Source: Sanderia malayensis
Lineage: Eukaryota > Cnidaria > Scyphozoa > Semaeostomeae > Pelagiidae
Direction of reading: 5' to 3'
Assembly: GCA_013076295.1 (NCBI GenBank)
Contig: RQOL01000633.1
Location: forward strand, 59,803 to 123,802
Length of the DNA: 64,000 nt
Shown: one piece after another, positions 52,001 through 64,000 of the stretch
How the letters are laid out: each line of letters opens with the position of its first letter
Position numbering within the stretch: the stretch's first letter is position 1
Notes under the pieces: model-generated
What the model saw: the letters and a program-made list of their open reading frames with translations, nothing else
Database searches by the model: none
Told to the model about the DNA's origin: nothing
Program-made: the position numbers and the translations under genes

Positions 52001-53665
52001 GCCCGCCTGTCTACCTATTATCAAGAAACATGGACTGATAGGGCGCCCTTCATGTGCTGCACTCGTATACGCTCATGCCCCTTTCAACCCCATGTACAAT
52101 GGGATAGCTAGGGTACTGGTAGGCGCACTTCATGCGCTCCACTCGCTTACGCTCATGCCCCTTTCAACCCCATGTACAATGCATGAGCTCGCTGCGCTCG
52201 CCTGTCTATCTACTATCAGGAAACATTGACTGATAGGGGCCCTTTGTCCGCTGCACTCGCTTATGCTCATGCCCCTTTCAACCCCAGGTACAATGAGTTA
52301 CATCGCTGTGCTCGCCTGTCTATCCCTTATCAAGAAACATTGACTGATAGGGCACACTTCGTGCACTGCCCTCGCTTACGCTCATGCCCCTTTCAATCCC
52401 ATGTACAATGGATGAGCTCGCCGCTTTTGCCTGTCTATCAATTATCAGCAAACATTGACTGATAGGGGGCCCTTTGTGCGCTGCACTCGCTTACCCTCAT
52501 GCCCCTTCCAACCCCACGTACAATTGGTTAGATCGCTGCACTCGCCTGTCTATCTATTATCAAGAAACATTGACAGATAGGTTCACCTCGTGCACTTCGT
52601 TCGATTACGCTCATGCCCCTTTCAACCCCATGTACAATGGGATAGGTCGCTGCCCTTGCCTGTCTATCTATTATCAAGAAACATTGACTGATAAGGCGCA
52701 CTTCATGCGCTGCACTCACTTATGCTCATGCCCCTTTCAACCCCACGTACAATGGGTTGGATCGCTGCGCTCGCCTGTCTATGTATTATCAAGAAACATT
52801 GACTGATAGGGCCACTTCGTGTGCTGCATTCCCTTACGCTCATGCCCAGTTAAACCCCATGTACAATGGGATAGCTCGCTGCGCTCAGCCGTCTATCTAT
52901 TATCAAGAAACATTGACTGGTAGGGCCCACTTCATGCGCTGCACACGCTTAAGCTCATGCCCCTTTCAACCCCACATACAATGGATGAGCTCGCAGCGTT
53001 CACCTGTCTATCCATTAACAAGAAACATTGACTGATAGGGCGCCCTTTGTGCGCTGCACTCGCTTACCCTCATGCCCCTTTCAACCCCACGTACAATGGG
53101 TTAGATTGCTGCGCTCGCCTGTCTATCTATTATCAAGAACCATTGACTGATAGGGGCACTTCGTGCGCTGCACTCGCTTACGCTGATGCCCCTTTCAAAC
53201 CCACATACAATGGGTTAGATTGCTGCGCGCGCCTGTCTATCTCTTTTCAAGAATCATTGACTGACAGGGCGCCCTTCATGCGCTGCACTCGCTTACACTC
53301 ATGCACCTTTCAACCCCACGTACAATGGGTTAGATCGCTGCGCTCTCCTGTCTATCTATTATCAAGAAACATTGACTGATAGGGGCACTTCGTGCACTTC
53401 ATTCATTTACGCTCATGCCCCGTTCAACCCCATGTACAATGGATGAGCTCGCTGCGCTCGCCTGTCTATCTATTATCAGCAAACATTGACTGGTAGGGCT
53501 CACTTCATGCGCTGCACTCGCTTACGCTCATGCCCCTTTCAACCCCACATACAATGGATGAGCTCGCTGCGTTCGCCTGTCTATCTATTATTAGGAAGCA
53601 TTGACTGATAGGGCGCCCTTCGTGTGCTGCACTCACTTACGCTCATGCCCCTTTCAACCCCACGT
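46033..53665 (+). repeat. HOR-2 copy 2 (7.6 kb shared with copy 1)
   Basis: This copy runs parallel to 37023-44649, with the same triplet of ACATAGACTG units (46868-47209), the same A-run units and an 81 bp unit near 52101. The match stops at 53666. Copy 1 there reads CACGTAGAATGG and enters the nested duplicate, while this copy reads CACGTACAATGAG and continues as the type found at 33485. Differences between the copies are few and mostly single-base length changes in homopolymers, so the duplication appears recent. Confidence 0.85.
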
Positions 53666-56600
53666 ACAATGAGTTAGATCACTGCGCTCACCTGTCTATC
53701 CATTATCAAGAAATATTGACTGGTAGGGCGCACTTCTTGCGCTGCACTCGCTTACGCTCATGCCCCTTTCAGCCCCACGTACAATGGGTGAGCTCGCTGC
53801 GCTCGCCTGTCTATCTATTATCAGGAAACATTGGCTGATAGGGTGCATTTCCTGCGCTGCACTCGCTTACGCTCATGCCCCTTTCAACCCCACGTACAAT
53901 GGGTTAGATCGCTGCGCTCGCCTGTCTATCTTTTATCAAGAAACATTGACTGGTACGGGCACTTCGTGCACTTTATTTGCTTACGCTCATGCCCCTTTCA
54001 TCCCCATGTACAATGGGTTAGCTCACTGCGCTCGCTTGTCTATCTATTATAAAAAAAATTGACTGATAGGGCGCACTTTGTGCGCTGCACTCGCTTACAC
54101 TCATGCCCTTTTTAACCCCACGTACAATGGGTTAGATCACTGTGCCCGCCTGTCTACCTATTATCAAGAAACATGGACTGATAGGGCGCCCTTCATGTGC
54201 TGCACTCGCATACGCTCATGCCCCTTTCAACCCCATGTACAATGGGATAGCTAGGGTACTGGTAGGGCGCACTTCATGCGCTCCACTCGCTTACGCTCAT
54301 GCCTCTTTCAACCCCATGTACAATGGGATAGCTTGCTGCCCTCGCCTGTCTATCTATTATCAGGAAACATTGACTGATAGGGAGCACTTCGCACGCTGCA
54401 TTCGCTTGTGCTCATGCCCCTTTATCCCCACGTACAATGCATGAGCTCGCTGCGCTCGCCTGTCTATCTACTATCAGGAAACATTGACTGATAGGGGCCC
54501 TTTGTGCGCTGCACTCGCTTATGCTCATGCCCCTTTCAACCCCAGGTACAATGAGTTACATCGTTGTGCTCGCCTGTCTATCCGTTATCAAGAAACATTG
54601 ACTGATAGGGCGCACTTCGTACACTGCCCTCGCTTACGCTCATGCCCCTTTCAATCCCATGTACAATGGGTGAGCTCGCCGCTTTTGCCTGTCTATCAAA
54701 TATCAGCAAACATTGACTGATAGGGGGCCCTTTGTGCGCTGCACTCGCTTACCCTCATGCCCCTTCCAACCCCACGTACAATTGGTTAGATCGCTGCGCT
54801 CGCCTGTCTATCTATTATCAAGAAACATTGACAGATAGGTCCACCTCGTGCACTTCGTTCGATTACGCTCATGCCCCTTTCAACCCCATGTACAATGGGA
54901 TAGGTCGCTGCCCTTGCCTGTCTATCTATTATGAAGAAACATTGACTGATAAGGCGCACTTCATGAGCTGCACTCACTTATGCTCATGCCCCTTTCAACC
55001 CCACGTACAATTGGTTGGATCGCTGCGCTCGCCTGTCTATGTATTATCAAGAAACATTGACTGATAGGGCCACTTCGTGTGCTGCATTCGCTTACGCTCA
55101 TGCCCAGTTAAACCCCATGTACAATGGGATAGCTCGCTGCGCTCAGCCGTCTATCTATTATCAAGAAACATTGACTGGTAGGGCGCACTTCATGCGCTGC
55201 ACACGCTTAAGCTCATGCCCCTTTCAACCCCACATACAATGAGTTAGATTGCGGCGCTCAACTGTCTATCCATTATCAAGAAATATTGACTGGTAGGGCG
55301 CACTTCTTGCGCTGCACTCGCTTACGCTCATGCCCCTTTCAACCCCACGTACAATGGGTGAGCTCGCTGCGCTCGCCTGTCTATCTATTATCAGGAAACA
55401 TTGGCTGATAGGGTGCACTTCATGCGCTGCACTCGCTTACGCTCATGCCCCTTTCAACCCCACGTACAATGGGTTAGATCGCTGCGCTCGCCTGTCTATC
55501 TTTTATCAAGAAACATTGACTGATACGGGCACTTCGTGCACTTTATTTGCTTACGCTCATGCCCCTTTCATCCCCATGTACAATGGGTTAGCTCACTGCG
55601 CTCGCTTGTCTATCTATTATAAAAAAAATTGACTGATAGGGCGCACTTTGTGCGCTGCACTCGCTTACGCTCATGCCCCTTTCAACCCCACGTACAATGA
55701 GTTAGATCGCTGCGTTCACCTGTCTATCCATTATCAACAAATATTGACTGATAGGGCGCACTTCATGCGCTCCACTCGCTTACGCTCATGCCCCTTTCAA
55801 CCCCATGTACAATGGGATAGCTTGTTGCGCTCCCTGTCTAACTATTATCAAGAAACATTGACTGGTAGGGCGCACTTCATGCGCCACACTCGCTTACGCT
55901 CATGCCCCTTTCAACCCCACGTACAAGGGTTAGATCGCTGCACTCGCCTGTCTATCTATTATCAAGAAACATTGACTGGCAGGGCGCACTTCATGCGCTG
56001 CACTCGCTTACGCTCATGCCCCTTGCAACACCACGTACAATGGGTTAGATCGCTGCGCTCGCTTATCTATCTATTATCAGGAAACATAGACTGATAGGGA
56101 GCACTTCGCGCGCTGCATTCGCTTGTGCTCATGCCCCTTTTATCCCCATGTACAATGGGTTAGCTCACTGCGCTGGCTTATCTATCTATTATCAGGAAAC
56201 ATAGACTGATAGGGAGCACTTCGCGCGCTGCATTCGCTTGTGCTCATGCCCCTTTTATCCCCATGAACAATGGGTTAGCTCACTGCGCTCGCTTGTCTAT
56301 CTATTATCAGGAAACATAGACTGATAGGGAGCACTTCGCGCGCTGCATTCGCTTGTGCTCATGCCCCTTTTATCCCCATCTACAATGGGTTAGCTCACTG
56401 CGCTCGCTTGTCTATCTATTATCAAGAAACATTGACTGATAGGGCACACTTCCTGTGCTGCACTCGCTTATGCTCATGCCCCTTTCAACCCCACATACAA
56501 TGGGTGAGCCCGCTGCGCTCGCCTGTCTATCTATTATCAAGAAACATTGACTGATAGGGCGCCCTTGATGCGCTGCACTCGCTTACGCTCATGGGCCTTT

Positions 56601-59600
56601 CAACCACACGTACAATGGGTGAGCTGGCTGCGCTCGCCTTTCTGTCTATTATCAGGAAACATTGACTGATAGGGGGCCCTTCGTGCGCTGCACTCGCTTA
56701 CGCTGATGCCCCTTTCAACCCCACGTACAATGGGTTAGATTGCTGCGCTCGCCTGTCTATCTCTTTTCAAGAATCATTGACTGACAGGGCGCCCTTCATG
56801 CGCTGCACTCGCTTACACTCATGCACCTTTCAACCCCACGTACAATGGGTTAGATCGCTGCGCTCTCCTGTCTATCTATTATTAAGAAACATTGACTGAT
56901 AGGGGCACTTCGTGCGCTTCATTCATTTACGCTCATGCCCCTTTCAACCCCATGTACAATGGATGAGCTCGCTGCGCTCGCCTGTCTATCTATTATCAGC
57001 AAACATTGACTGGTAGGGCTCACTTCATGCGCTGCACTCACTTACGCTCATGCCCCTTTCAACCCCACATACAATGGATGAGCTCGCTGCGTTCGCCTGT
57101 CTATCTATTATTAGGAAGCATTGACTGATAGGGCGCCCTTCGTGTGCTGCACTCACTTACGCTCATGCCCCTTTCAACCCCACGTACAATGAGTTAGATC
57201 GCTGCACTCACCTGTCTATCCATTACCAGGAAATATTGACTGGTAGGGCGCACTTCTTGCGCTGCACTCACTTACGCTCATGCCCCTTTCAGCCCCACAT
57301 ACAATGGGTGAGCTCGCTGCGCTCGCCTGTCTATCTATTATCAAGAAACATTGACTGATAGGGCCACTTCGTGTGCTGCATTCGCTTACGCTCATGCCCA
57401 GTTAAACCCCATGTACAATGGGATAGCTCGCTGCGCTCAGCCGTCTATCTATTATCAAGAAACATTGACTGGTAGGGCGCACTTCATGCGCTGCACACGC
57501 TTAAGCTCATGCCCCTTTCAACCCCACATACAATGAGTTAGGTTGCGGCGCTCACCTGTCTATCCATTATCAAGAAATATTGACTGGTAGGGCGCACTTC
57601 TTGCGCTGCACTCGCTTACGCTCATGCCCCTTTCAACCCCACGTACAATGGGTGAGCTCGCTGCGCTCGCCTGACTATCTATTATCAGGAAACATTGGCT
57701 GATAGGGTGCACTTCATGCGCTGCACTCGCTTACGCTCATGCCCCTTTCAACCCCACGTACAATGAGTTAGATCGCTGCGCTCGCCTGTCTAAATTTTAT
57801 CAAGAAACATTGACTGATACGGGCACTTCGTGCACTTTATTTGCTTGCGCTCATGCCCCTTTCATCCCCATGTACAATGGGTTAGCTCACTGCGCTCGCT
57901 TGTCTATCTATTATAAAAAAAATTGACTGATAGGGCGCACTTTGTGCGCTGCACTCGCTTACGCTCATGCCCCTTTCAACCTCACGTACAATGAGTTAGA
58001 TCGCTGCGCTCACCTGTCCATCCATTATCAACAAATATTGACTGATAGGGCGCCCTTCATGCGCTGCACTCGCATACGCTCATGCCCCTTTCAACCCCAT
58101 GTACAATGGGATAGCTTGTTGCGCTCCCTGTCTAACTATTATCAAGAAACATTGACTGGTAGGGCGCACTTCATGCGCCACACTCGCTTACGCTCATGCC
58201 ACTTTCAACCCCACGTACAAGGGGTTAGATCGCTGCACTCGCCTGTCTATCTATTATCAAGAAACATTGACTGGCAGGGCGCACTTCATGCGCTGCACTC
58301 GCTTATGCTCATGCCCCTTTCAACCCCACGTACAATGGGTTGGATGGCTGCCCTCGCCTGTCTATGTATTATCAAGAAACATTGACTGATAGGGCCACTT
58401 CGTGTGCTGCATTCGCTTACGCTCATGCCCAGTTAAACCCCTCGTACAATGGGATAGCTCGCTGCGCTCAGCTGTCTTTCTATTTTCAAGAAACATTGAC
58501 TGGTAGGGCGCACTTCATGCGCTGCACACGCTTACGCTCATGCCCCTTTCAACCCCACGTACAATGAGTTAGATCGCTGCGCTGACCTGTCTATCCATTG
58601 TCAAGAAATATTGACTGATAGGGACACTTCGTGCGCTTCATTCGCTTACGCTCATGCCCCTTTCATCCCCATGTACAATGGGATAGCTTGCTGCCCTCGC
58701 CTGTCTATCTATTATCAGGAAACATTGACTGATAGGGAGCACTTCGCTTGCTGCGTTCACTTGTGCTCATGCCCCTTTTATCCCCATGTATAATGGGTTA
58801 GCTCACTGCGCTCGCTTGTCTATCTATTATCAAGAAACATTGACTGATAGGGCGCCCTTCATGTGCTGCACTTGCATACGCTCATGCCCCTTTCAACCCC
58901 ATGTACTATGGGATAGCTTGCTGCCCTCGCCTGTCTATCTATTATCAGGAAACATTGACTGATAGGGAGCACTTCGCACGCTGCATTCGCTTGTGCTCAT
59001 GCCCCTTTTATCCCCACGTACAATGCATGAGCTCGCTGCACTCGCCTGTCTATCTACTATCAGGAAACATTGACTGATAGGGGCCCTTTGTGCGCTGCAC
59101 TCGCTTATGCTCATGCCCCTTTCAACCCCAGGTACAATGAGTTACATCGCTGTGCTCGCCTGTCTATCCCTTATCAAGAAACATTGACTGATAGGGCGCA
59201 CTTCGTGCACTGCCCTCGCTTATGCTCATGCCCCTTTCAATCCCATGTACGATGGGTGAGCTCGCCGCTTTTGCCTGTCTATCAATTATCAGCAAACATT
59301 GACTGATAGGGGGCCCTTTGTGCGCTGCACTCGCTTACCCTCATGCCCTTCCAACCCCACGTACAATTGGTTAGATCGCTGTGCTCGCCTGTCTATCTAT
59401 TATCAAGAAACATTGACAGATAGGTTCACCTCGTGCACTTTGTTCGATTACGCTCATGCCCTTTCAACCCCATGTACAATGGGATAGGTCGCTGCCCTTG
59501 CCTGTCTATCTATTATCAAGAAACATTGGCTGATAAGGCGCACTTCATGCGCTGCACTCACTTATGCTCATGCCCCTTTCAACCCCACGTACAATGGGTT

Positions 59601-62600
59601 GGATCGCTGCGCTCGCCTGTCTATGTATTATCAAGAAACATTGACTGATAGGGCCACTTCGTGTGCTGCATTCGCTTACGCTCATGCCCAGTTAAACCCA
59701 TGTAGAATGGGATAGCTCGCTGCGCTCAGCCGTCTATCTATTATCAGGAAACGTTGACTGATAGGGGGCCCTTCATGCGCTGCACTTGCTTACGCTGATG
59801 TCCCTTTCAACCCCACGTACAATGGGTTAGATCGCTGCGCTCGCCTGTCTATCTTTTAATAAGAAACATTGACTGATACAAGCACTTCGTGCACTTTATT
59901 TGCTTACGCTCATGCCCCTTTCATCCCCATGTACAATGGGTTAGCTCACTGCGCTCGCTTGTCTATCTATTATAAAAAAAATTGACTGATAGGGCGCACT
60001 TTGTGCGCTGCACCCGCTTACGCCCATGCACCTTTCAACCCCACGTACAATGGGTTGCATCACTGCACTCTCCTGTCTATCTATTATCAGGAAACATTGA
60101 CTGATAGGTCGCCTTTCGTGTGCTGCACCCGCTTAGACTCATGCCCCTTTCAACCCCACGTACAATGAGTTGGATCGCTGGGCTCGCCTGTCTACCTATT
60201 ATGAAGAAACATTGACTGATAGGACGCAAGTCAGGGGCTGCATTCGCTTATGTTAATGACCCGTTCAACCCCATGTACAATGGGATAGCTCGCAGCGTTC
60301 ACCTGTCTATCCATTATCAAGAAACATTGACTGATAGGGCGCCCTTTGTGCGCTGCACTCGCTTACCCTCATGCCCCTTTCAACCCCACGTACAATGGGT
60401 TAGATCGCTGGGCTGGCCTGTCTATCTATTATCAAGAACCATTGACTGATAGGGGCACTTCGTGCACTTCGTTCGCTTACGCTCAAGCCCCTTTCAACCC
60501 CACGTACAATGGATTGCATCGCTGCGCTCTCCTGTCTATCTATTATCAGGAAACATTGACTGATAGGTCGCCTTTCGTGCGCTGCACCCGCTTACACTCA
60601 TGCCAGTTTCAACCCCACGTACAACCGTTTAGATCACTGCGCTCTCCTGTCTATCTATTATCAGGAAACATTGACTGATAGGTCGCCTTTCGTGCGCTGC
60701 ACCCGCTTACACTCATGCCAGTTTCAACCCCACATACAACGGTTTAGATCACTGCGCTCTCCTGTCTATCTATTATCAAAAAGCATTGACTGATAGGGCG
60801 CACTTCGTGTGCTGCACTCACTTATGCTCATGCCCCTTTAAACCCCATGTACAATGGGATAGGTCGCTGCCCTTGCCTGTCTATCTATTATCAAGAAACA
60901 TTGACTGATAAGGCGCACTTCATGCGCTGCACTCACTTATGCTCATGCCCCTTTCAACCCCACGTACAATGGGTTGGAGCGCTGCGCTCGCCTGTCTATG
61001 TATTATCAAGAAACATTGACTGATAGGGCCACTTCGTGTGCTGCATTCGCTTACGCTCATGCCCAGTTAAACCCCTCGTACAATGGGATAGCTCACTGCG
61101 CTCAGCTGTCTTTCTATTATCAAGAAACATTGACTGGTAGGCGCACTTCATGCGCTGCACACGCTTACGCTCATGCCCCTTTCAACCCCACATACAATGG
61201 ATGAGCTCGCTGCGTTCGCCTGTCTATCTATTATTAGGAAGCATTGACTGATAGGGCGCCCTTCGTGCGCTGCACTCGCTTACGCTCATGCCCCTTTCAA
61301 CCCCATGTACAATGGGTTAGATCGCTGCGCTCTCCTGTCTATCTATTATCAAGAAACATTGACTGATAGGGGCACTTCGAGCCTTCATTCATTTACGCTC
61401 ATGCCCCTTTCAACCCCATGTACAATGGATGAGCTCGCTGCGCTCGCCTGTCTATCTATTATCAGCAAACATTGACTGGTAGGGCTCACTTCATGCGCTG
61501 CACTCGCTTACGCTCTTGCCCCTCTCAACCCCACATACAATGGATGAGCTCGCTGCGTTCGCCTGTCTATCTATTATTAGGAAGCATTGACTGATAGGGC
61601 GCCCTTCGTGCGCTGCACTCGCTTACGCTCATGCCCATTTCAACCCCATGTACAATGAGTTAGATCGCTGCGCTCACCTGTCTATCCATTATCAAGAAAT
61701 ATTGACTGGTAGGGCGCACTTCTTGCGCTGCACTCGCTTACGCTCATGCCCCTTTCAGCCCCACGTACAATGGGTGAGCTCGCTGCGCTCGCCTGTCTAT
61801 CTATTATCAGGAAACATTGGCTGATAGGGTGCATTTCCTGCGCTGCACTCGCTTACGCTCATGCCTCTTTCAACCCCACGTACAATGGGTTAGATCGCTG
61901 CGCTCGCCTGTCTATCTTTTATCAAGAAACATTGACTGGTACGTGCACTTCGTGCACTTTATTTGCTTACGCTCATGCCCCTTTCATCCCCATGTACAAT
62001 GGGTTAGCTCACTGCGCTCGCTTGTCTATCTATTATAAAAAAAATTGACTGATAGGGCGCACTTTGTGCGCTGCACTCGCTTACGCTCATGCCCTTTTTA
62101 ACCCCACGTACAATGGGTTAGATCACTGTGCCCGCCTGTCTACCTATTATCAAGAAACATTGACTGATAGGACGCACTTCGTGGGCTGCATTCGCTTACG
62201 TTCATGCCCCTTTCAACCCCATGTGCAATGGGTTAGATCGCTTCACTCTCCTGTCTATCAATTATCAAGAAACATTGACTGATAGGGCGCCCTCCGTGCA
62301 CTGCACTCGCTTAAGCTCATGCCCCTATTCAAACCCATGTACAATGGGATAGATCGCTGCGCTCGCCTGTCTATCTATTATCAAGAAACATTGACAGATA
62401 GGTTCACCTCGTGCCCTTCGTTCGATTACGCTCATGCCCCTTTAAACCCCATGTACAATGGGATAGGTCGCTGCCTTTGCCTGTCTATCTATTATCAAGA
62501 AACATTGACTGATAAGGCGCACTTCATGCGCTGCACTCACTTATGCTCATGCCCCTTTCAACCCCACGTACAATGGGTTGGAGCGCTGCGCTCGCCTGTC

Positions 62601-64000
62601 TATGTATTATCAAGAAACATTGACTGATAGGGCCACTTCGTGTGCTGCATTCGCTTACGCTCATGCCCAGTTAAACCCCTCGTACAATGGGATAGCTCAC
62701 TGCGCTCAGCTGTCTTTCTATTATCAAGAAACATTGACTGGTAGGGCGCACTTCATGCGCTGCACACGCTTACGCTCATGCCCCTTTCAACCCCACATAC
62801 AATGGATGAGCTCGCTGCGTTCACCTGTCTATCTATTATTAGGAAGCATTGACTGATAGGGCGCCCTTCGTGCGCTGCACTCGCTTACGCTCATGCCCAT
62901 TTCAACCCCACGTACAATGGGTTAGATCGCTGCGCTCGCCTGTCTATCTTTTATCAAGAAACATTGACTGATACGGGCACTTCGTGCACTTTATTTGCTT
63001 ACGCTCATGCCCCTTTCATCCCCATGTACAATGGGTTAGCTCACTGCGCTCGCTTGTCTATCTATCATAAAAAAAATTGACTGATAGGGCGCACTTTGTG
63101 CGATGCACTCGCTTACGCTCATGCCCCTTTCATCCCCATGTACAATGGGATAGCTTGCTACCCTCGCCTGTCTATCTATTATCAGGAAACATTGACTGAT
63201 AGGGAGCACTTCGCACGCTGCGTTCGCTTGTGCTCATGCCCCTTTTATCCCCATGTATAATGGGTTAGCTCACTGCGCTCGCTTGTCTATCTATTATCAA
63301 GAAACATTGACTGATAGGGCGCCCTTCATGTGCTGCACTCGCATACGCTCATGCCCCTTTCAACCCCATGTACAATGGGATAGCTAGGGTACTGGTAGGG
63401 CGCACTTCATGCGCTCCACTCGCTTACGCTCATGCCCCTTTCAACCCCATGTACAATGGGATAGCTTGCTGCACTCGCCTGTCTATCTATTATCAGGAAA
63501 CATTGACTGATAGGGAGCACTTCGCACGCTGCATTCGCTTGTGCTCATGCCCCTTTTATCCCCACGTACAATGCATGAGCTCGCTGCCCTCGCCTGTCTA
63601 TCTACTATCAGGAAACATTGACTGATGGGGGCCCTTTGTGCGCTGCACTCGCTTATGCTCATGCCCCTTTCAACCCCAGGTACAATGAGTTACATCGCTG
63701 TGCTCGCCTGTCTATCCCTTATCAAGAAACATTGACTCATAGGGCGCACTTCGTGCACTGCCCTCGCTTACGCTCATGCCCCTTTCAATCCCATGTACAA
63801 TGGGTAAGCTCACCGCTTTTGCCTGTCTATCAATTATCAGCAAACATTGACTGATAGGGGGCCCTTTGTGCGCTGCACTCGCTTACCCTCATGCCCCTTC
63901 CAACCCCACGTACAATTGGTTAGATTGCTGCGCTCGCCTGTCTATCTATTATCAAGAAACATTGACTGATAGCGCACACTTCCTGTGCTGCACTCGCTTA
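53666..64000 (+). repeat. Right-end mosaic of HOR-2, HOR-1 and older variants
   Basis: The segment is a patchwork. About 53.67-55.2 kb matches 33.5-35.0 kb (offset 20173). About 54.72-55.50 kb also matches 36.96-37.74 kb (offset 17764). About 55.97-57.34 kb matches 37.75-39.12 kb and 46.76-48.11 kb. About 57.36-57.97 kb matches 48.59-49.21 kb. About 60.0-60.7 kb resembles 29.95-30.6 kb, and 60.83-61.28 kb is repeated at 62.44-62.89 kb. The last 0.6 kb matches HOR-1 around 7.85 and 22.4 kb. It includes 81 bp units near 54251 and 63381. The array continues past the window edge. Confidence 0.75.

Larger units (their letters stand above)
1..64000 (+). repeat. 115 bp satellite DNA array, entire window
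   Basis: Every part of the window can be read as the same unit in the same orientation, with no inverted block and no unrelated insert. My hand consensus is 115 bases, with about 60 G or C (52%) and nine CpG sites. Fixed landmarks in each unit are ACATTGACTGATAG, GCTCATGCCCCTTTCAACC, GTACAATGGG and CTGTCTATCTATTATCA. Most units are 115 bp; many are 114 bp through loss of one base, for example GGGCGCAC becoming GGGGCAC. Rare units are 81, 101, 103 or 125 bp. Very long single-orientation tandem arrays of short units are typical of eukaryotic centromeric or heterochromatic satellites; that location is inferred, not shown. I do not recognise the family name. No tRNA, rRNA, transposon ends, telomere repeats or conserved protein domain were seen. 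Confidence 0.97.

Noticed and set aside
1..64000. CRISPR array
   Set aside because: The repeated unit is contiguous at 115 bp and has no unique spacers between short identical repeats; differences are scattered point changes, and no cas genes are present.
1..64000. Telomere-like or rDNA spacer repeats
   Set aside because: GGTTAG occurs once per unit in many monomers but never in tandem as TTAGGG or TTAGG, and no rRNA sequence or rDNA promoter feature adjoins the array.
1..64000. Previously undescribed gene system
   Set aside because: I looked for defence islands, biosynthetic clusters, toxin or mobile genes and structured RNAs; none is present because no non-satellite sequence exists in the window. 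The interest here lies in array structure and history only.

Overview
The whole 64 kb window is one uninterrupted, head-to-tail satellite DNA array. I found no gene, RNA gene, transposon or unique-sequence island. The repeat unit is about 115 bp. It runs from GAAACATTGACTGATAG through GCGCACTTCGTGCGC, GCTCATGCCCCTTTCAACC, CACGTACAATGGG and GATCGCTGCGCTCGCC to CTGTCTATCTATTATCAA. Roughly 560 units are present, all in the same orientation. An array of this size and structure points to a eukaryotic heterochromatic locus (centromeric, pericentromeric or subtelomeric). Much of the variation between units looks like CpG decay to TpG or CpA, which suggests a host that methylates cytosine. The sequence itself does not let me name a species.

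The array is organised above the monomer level. Positions 1-23261 hold a higher-order repeat (HOR-1) of about 7.8 kb (~69 monomers): a rearranged earlier copy (1-4570), a full copy (4571-12445), a second full copy full of small deletions (12446-20186) and a partial third (20187-23261). A short mosaic (23262-24147) leads to a 2.36 kb block repeated twice in tandem (24148-26508 and 26509-28870). Positions 28871-37022 are a mosaic of earlier variants with fresh local duplications, including a tandem 344 bp duplication with no visible difference. Positions 37023-53665 hold a second higher-order repeat (HOR-2) of about 9.01 kb (~79 monomers), one full copy and most of another. Inside it, 40682-42064 has been copied again at 44650-46032. 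Positions 53666-64000 are a mosaic of pieces seen earlier.

The array records its own history. Chimeric monomers mark in-register deletions of 1, 3 and 6 units. Odd-length monomers (81, 101, 103 and 125 bp) mark off-register events, and several then spread as lineage markers. The many open reading frames of 60-204 codons are by-products of the repeat: a 115 bp unit shifts frame at every step, two of its three forward frames stop in every unit, and 114 bp variants keep frame long enough to give short repetitive ORFs. I therefore annotate no CDS. All comparisons were made by eye, so copy-to-copy identity is described and not given as percentages.
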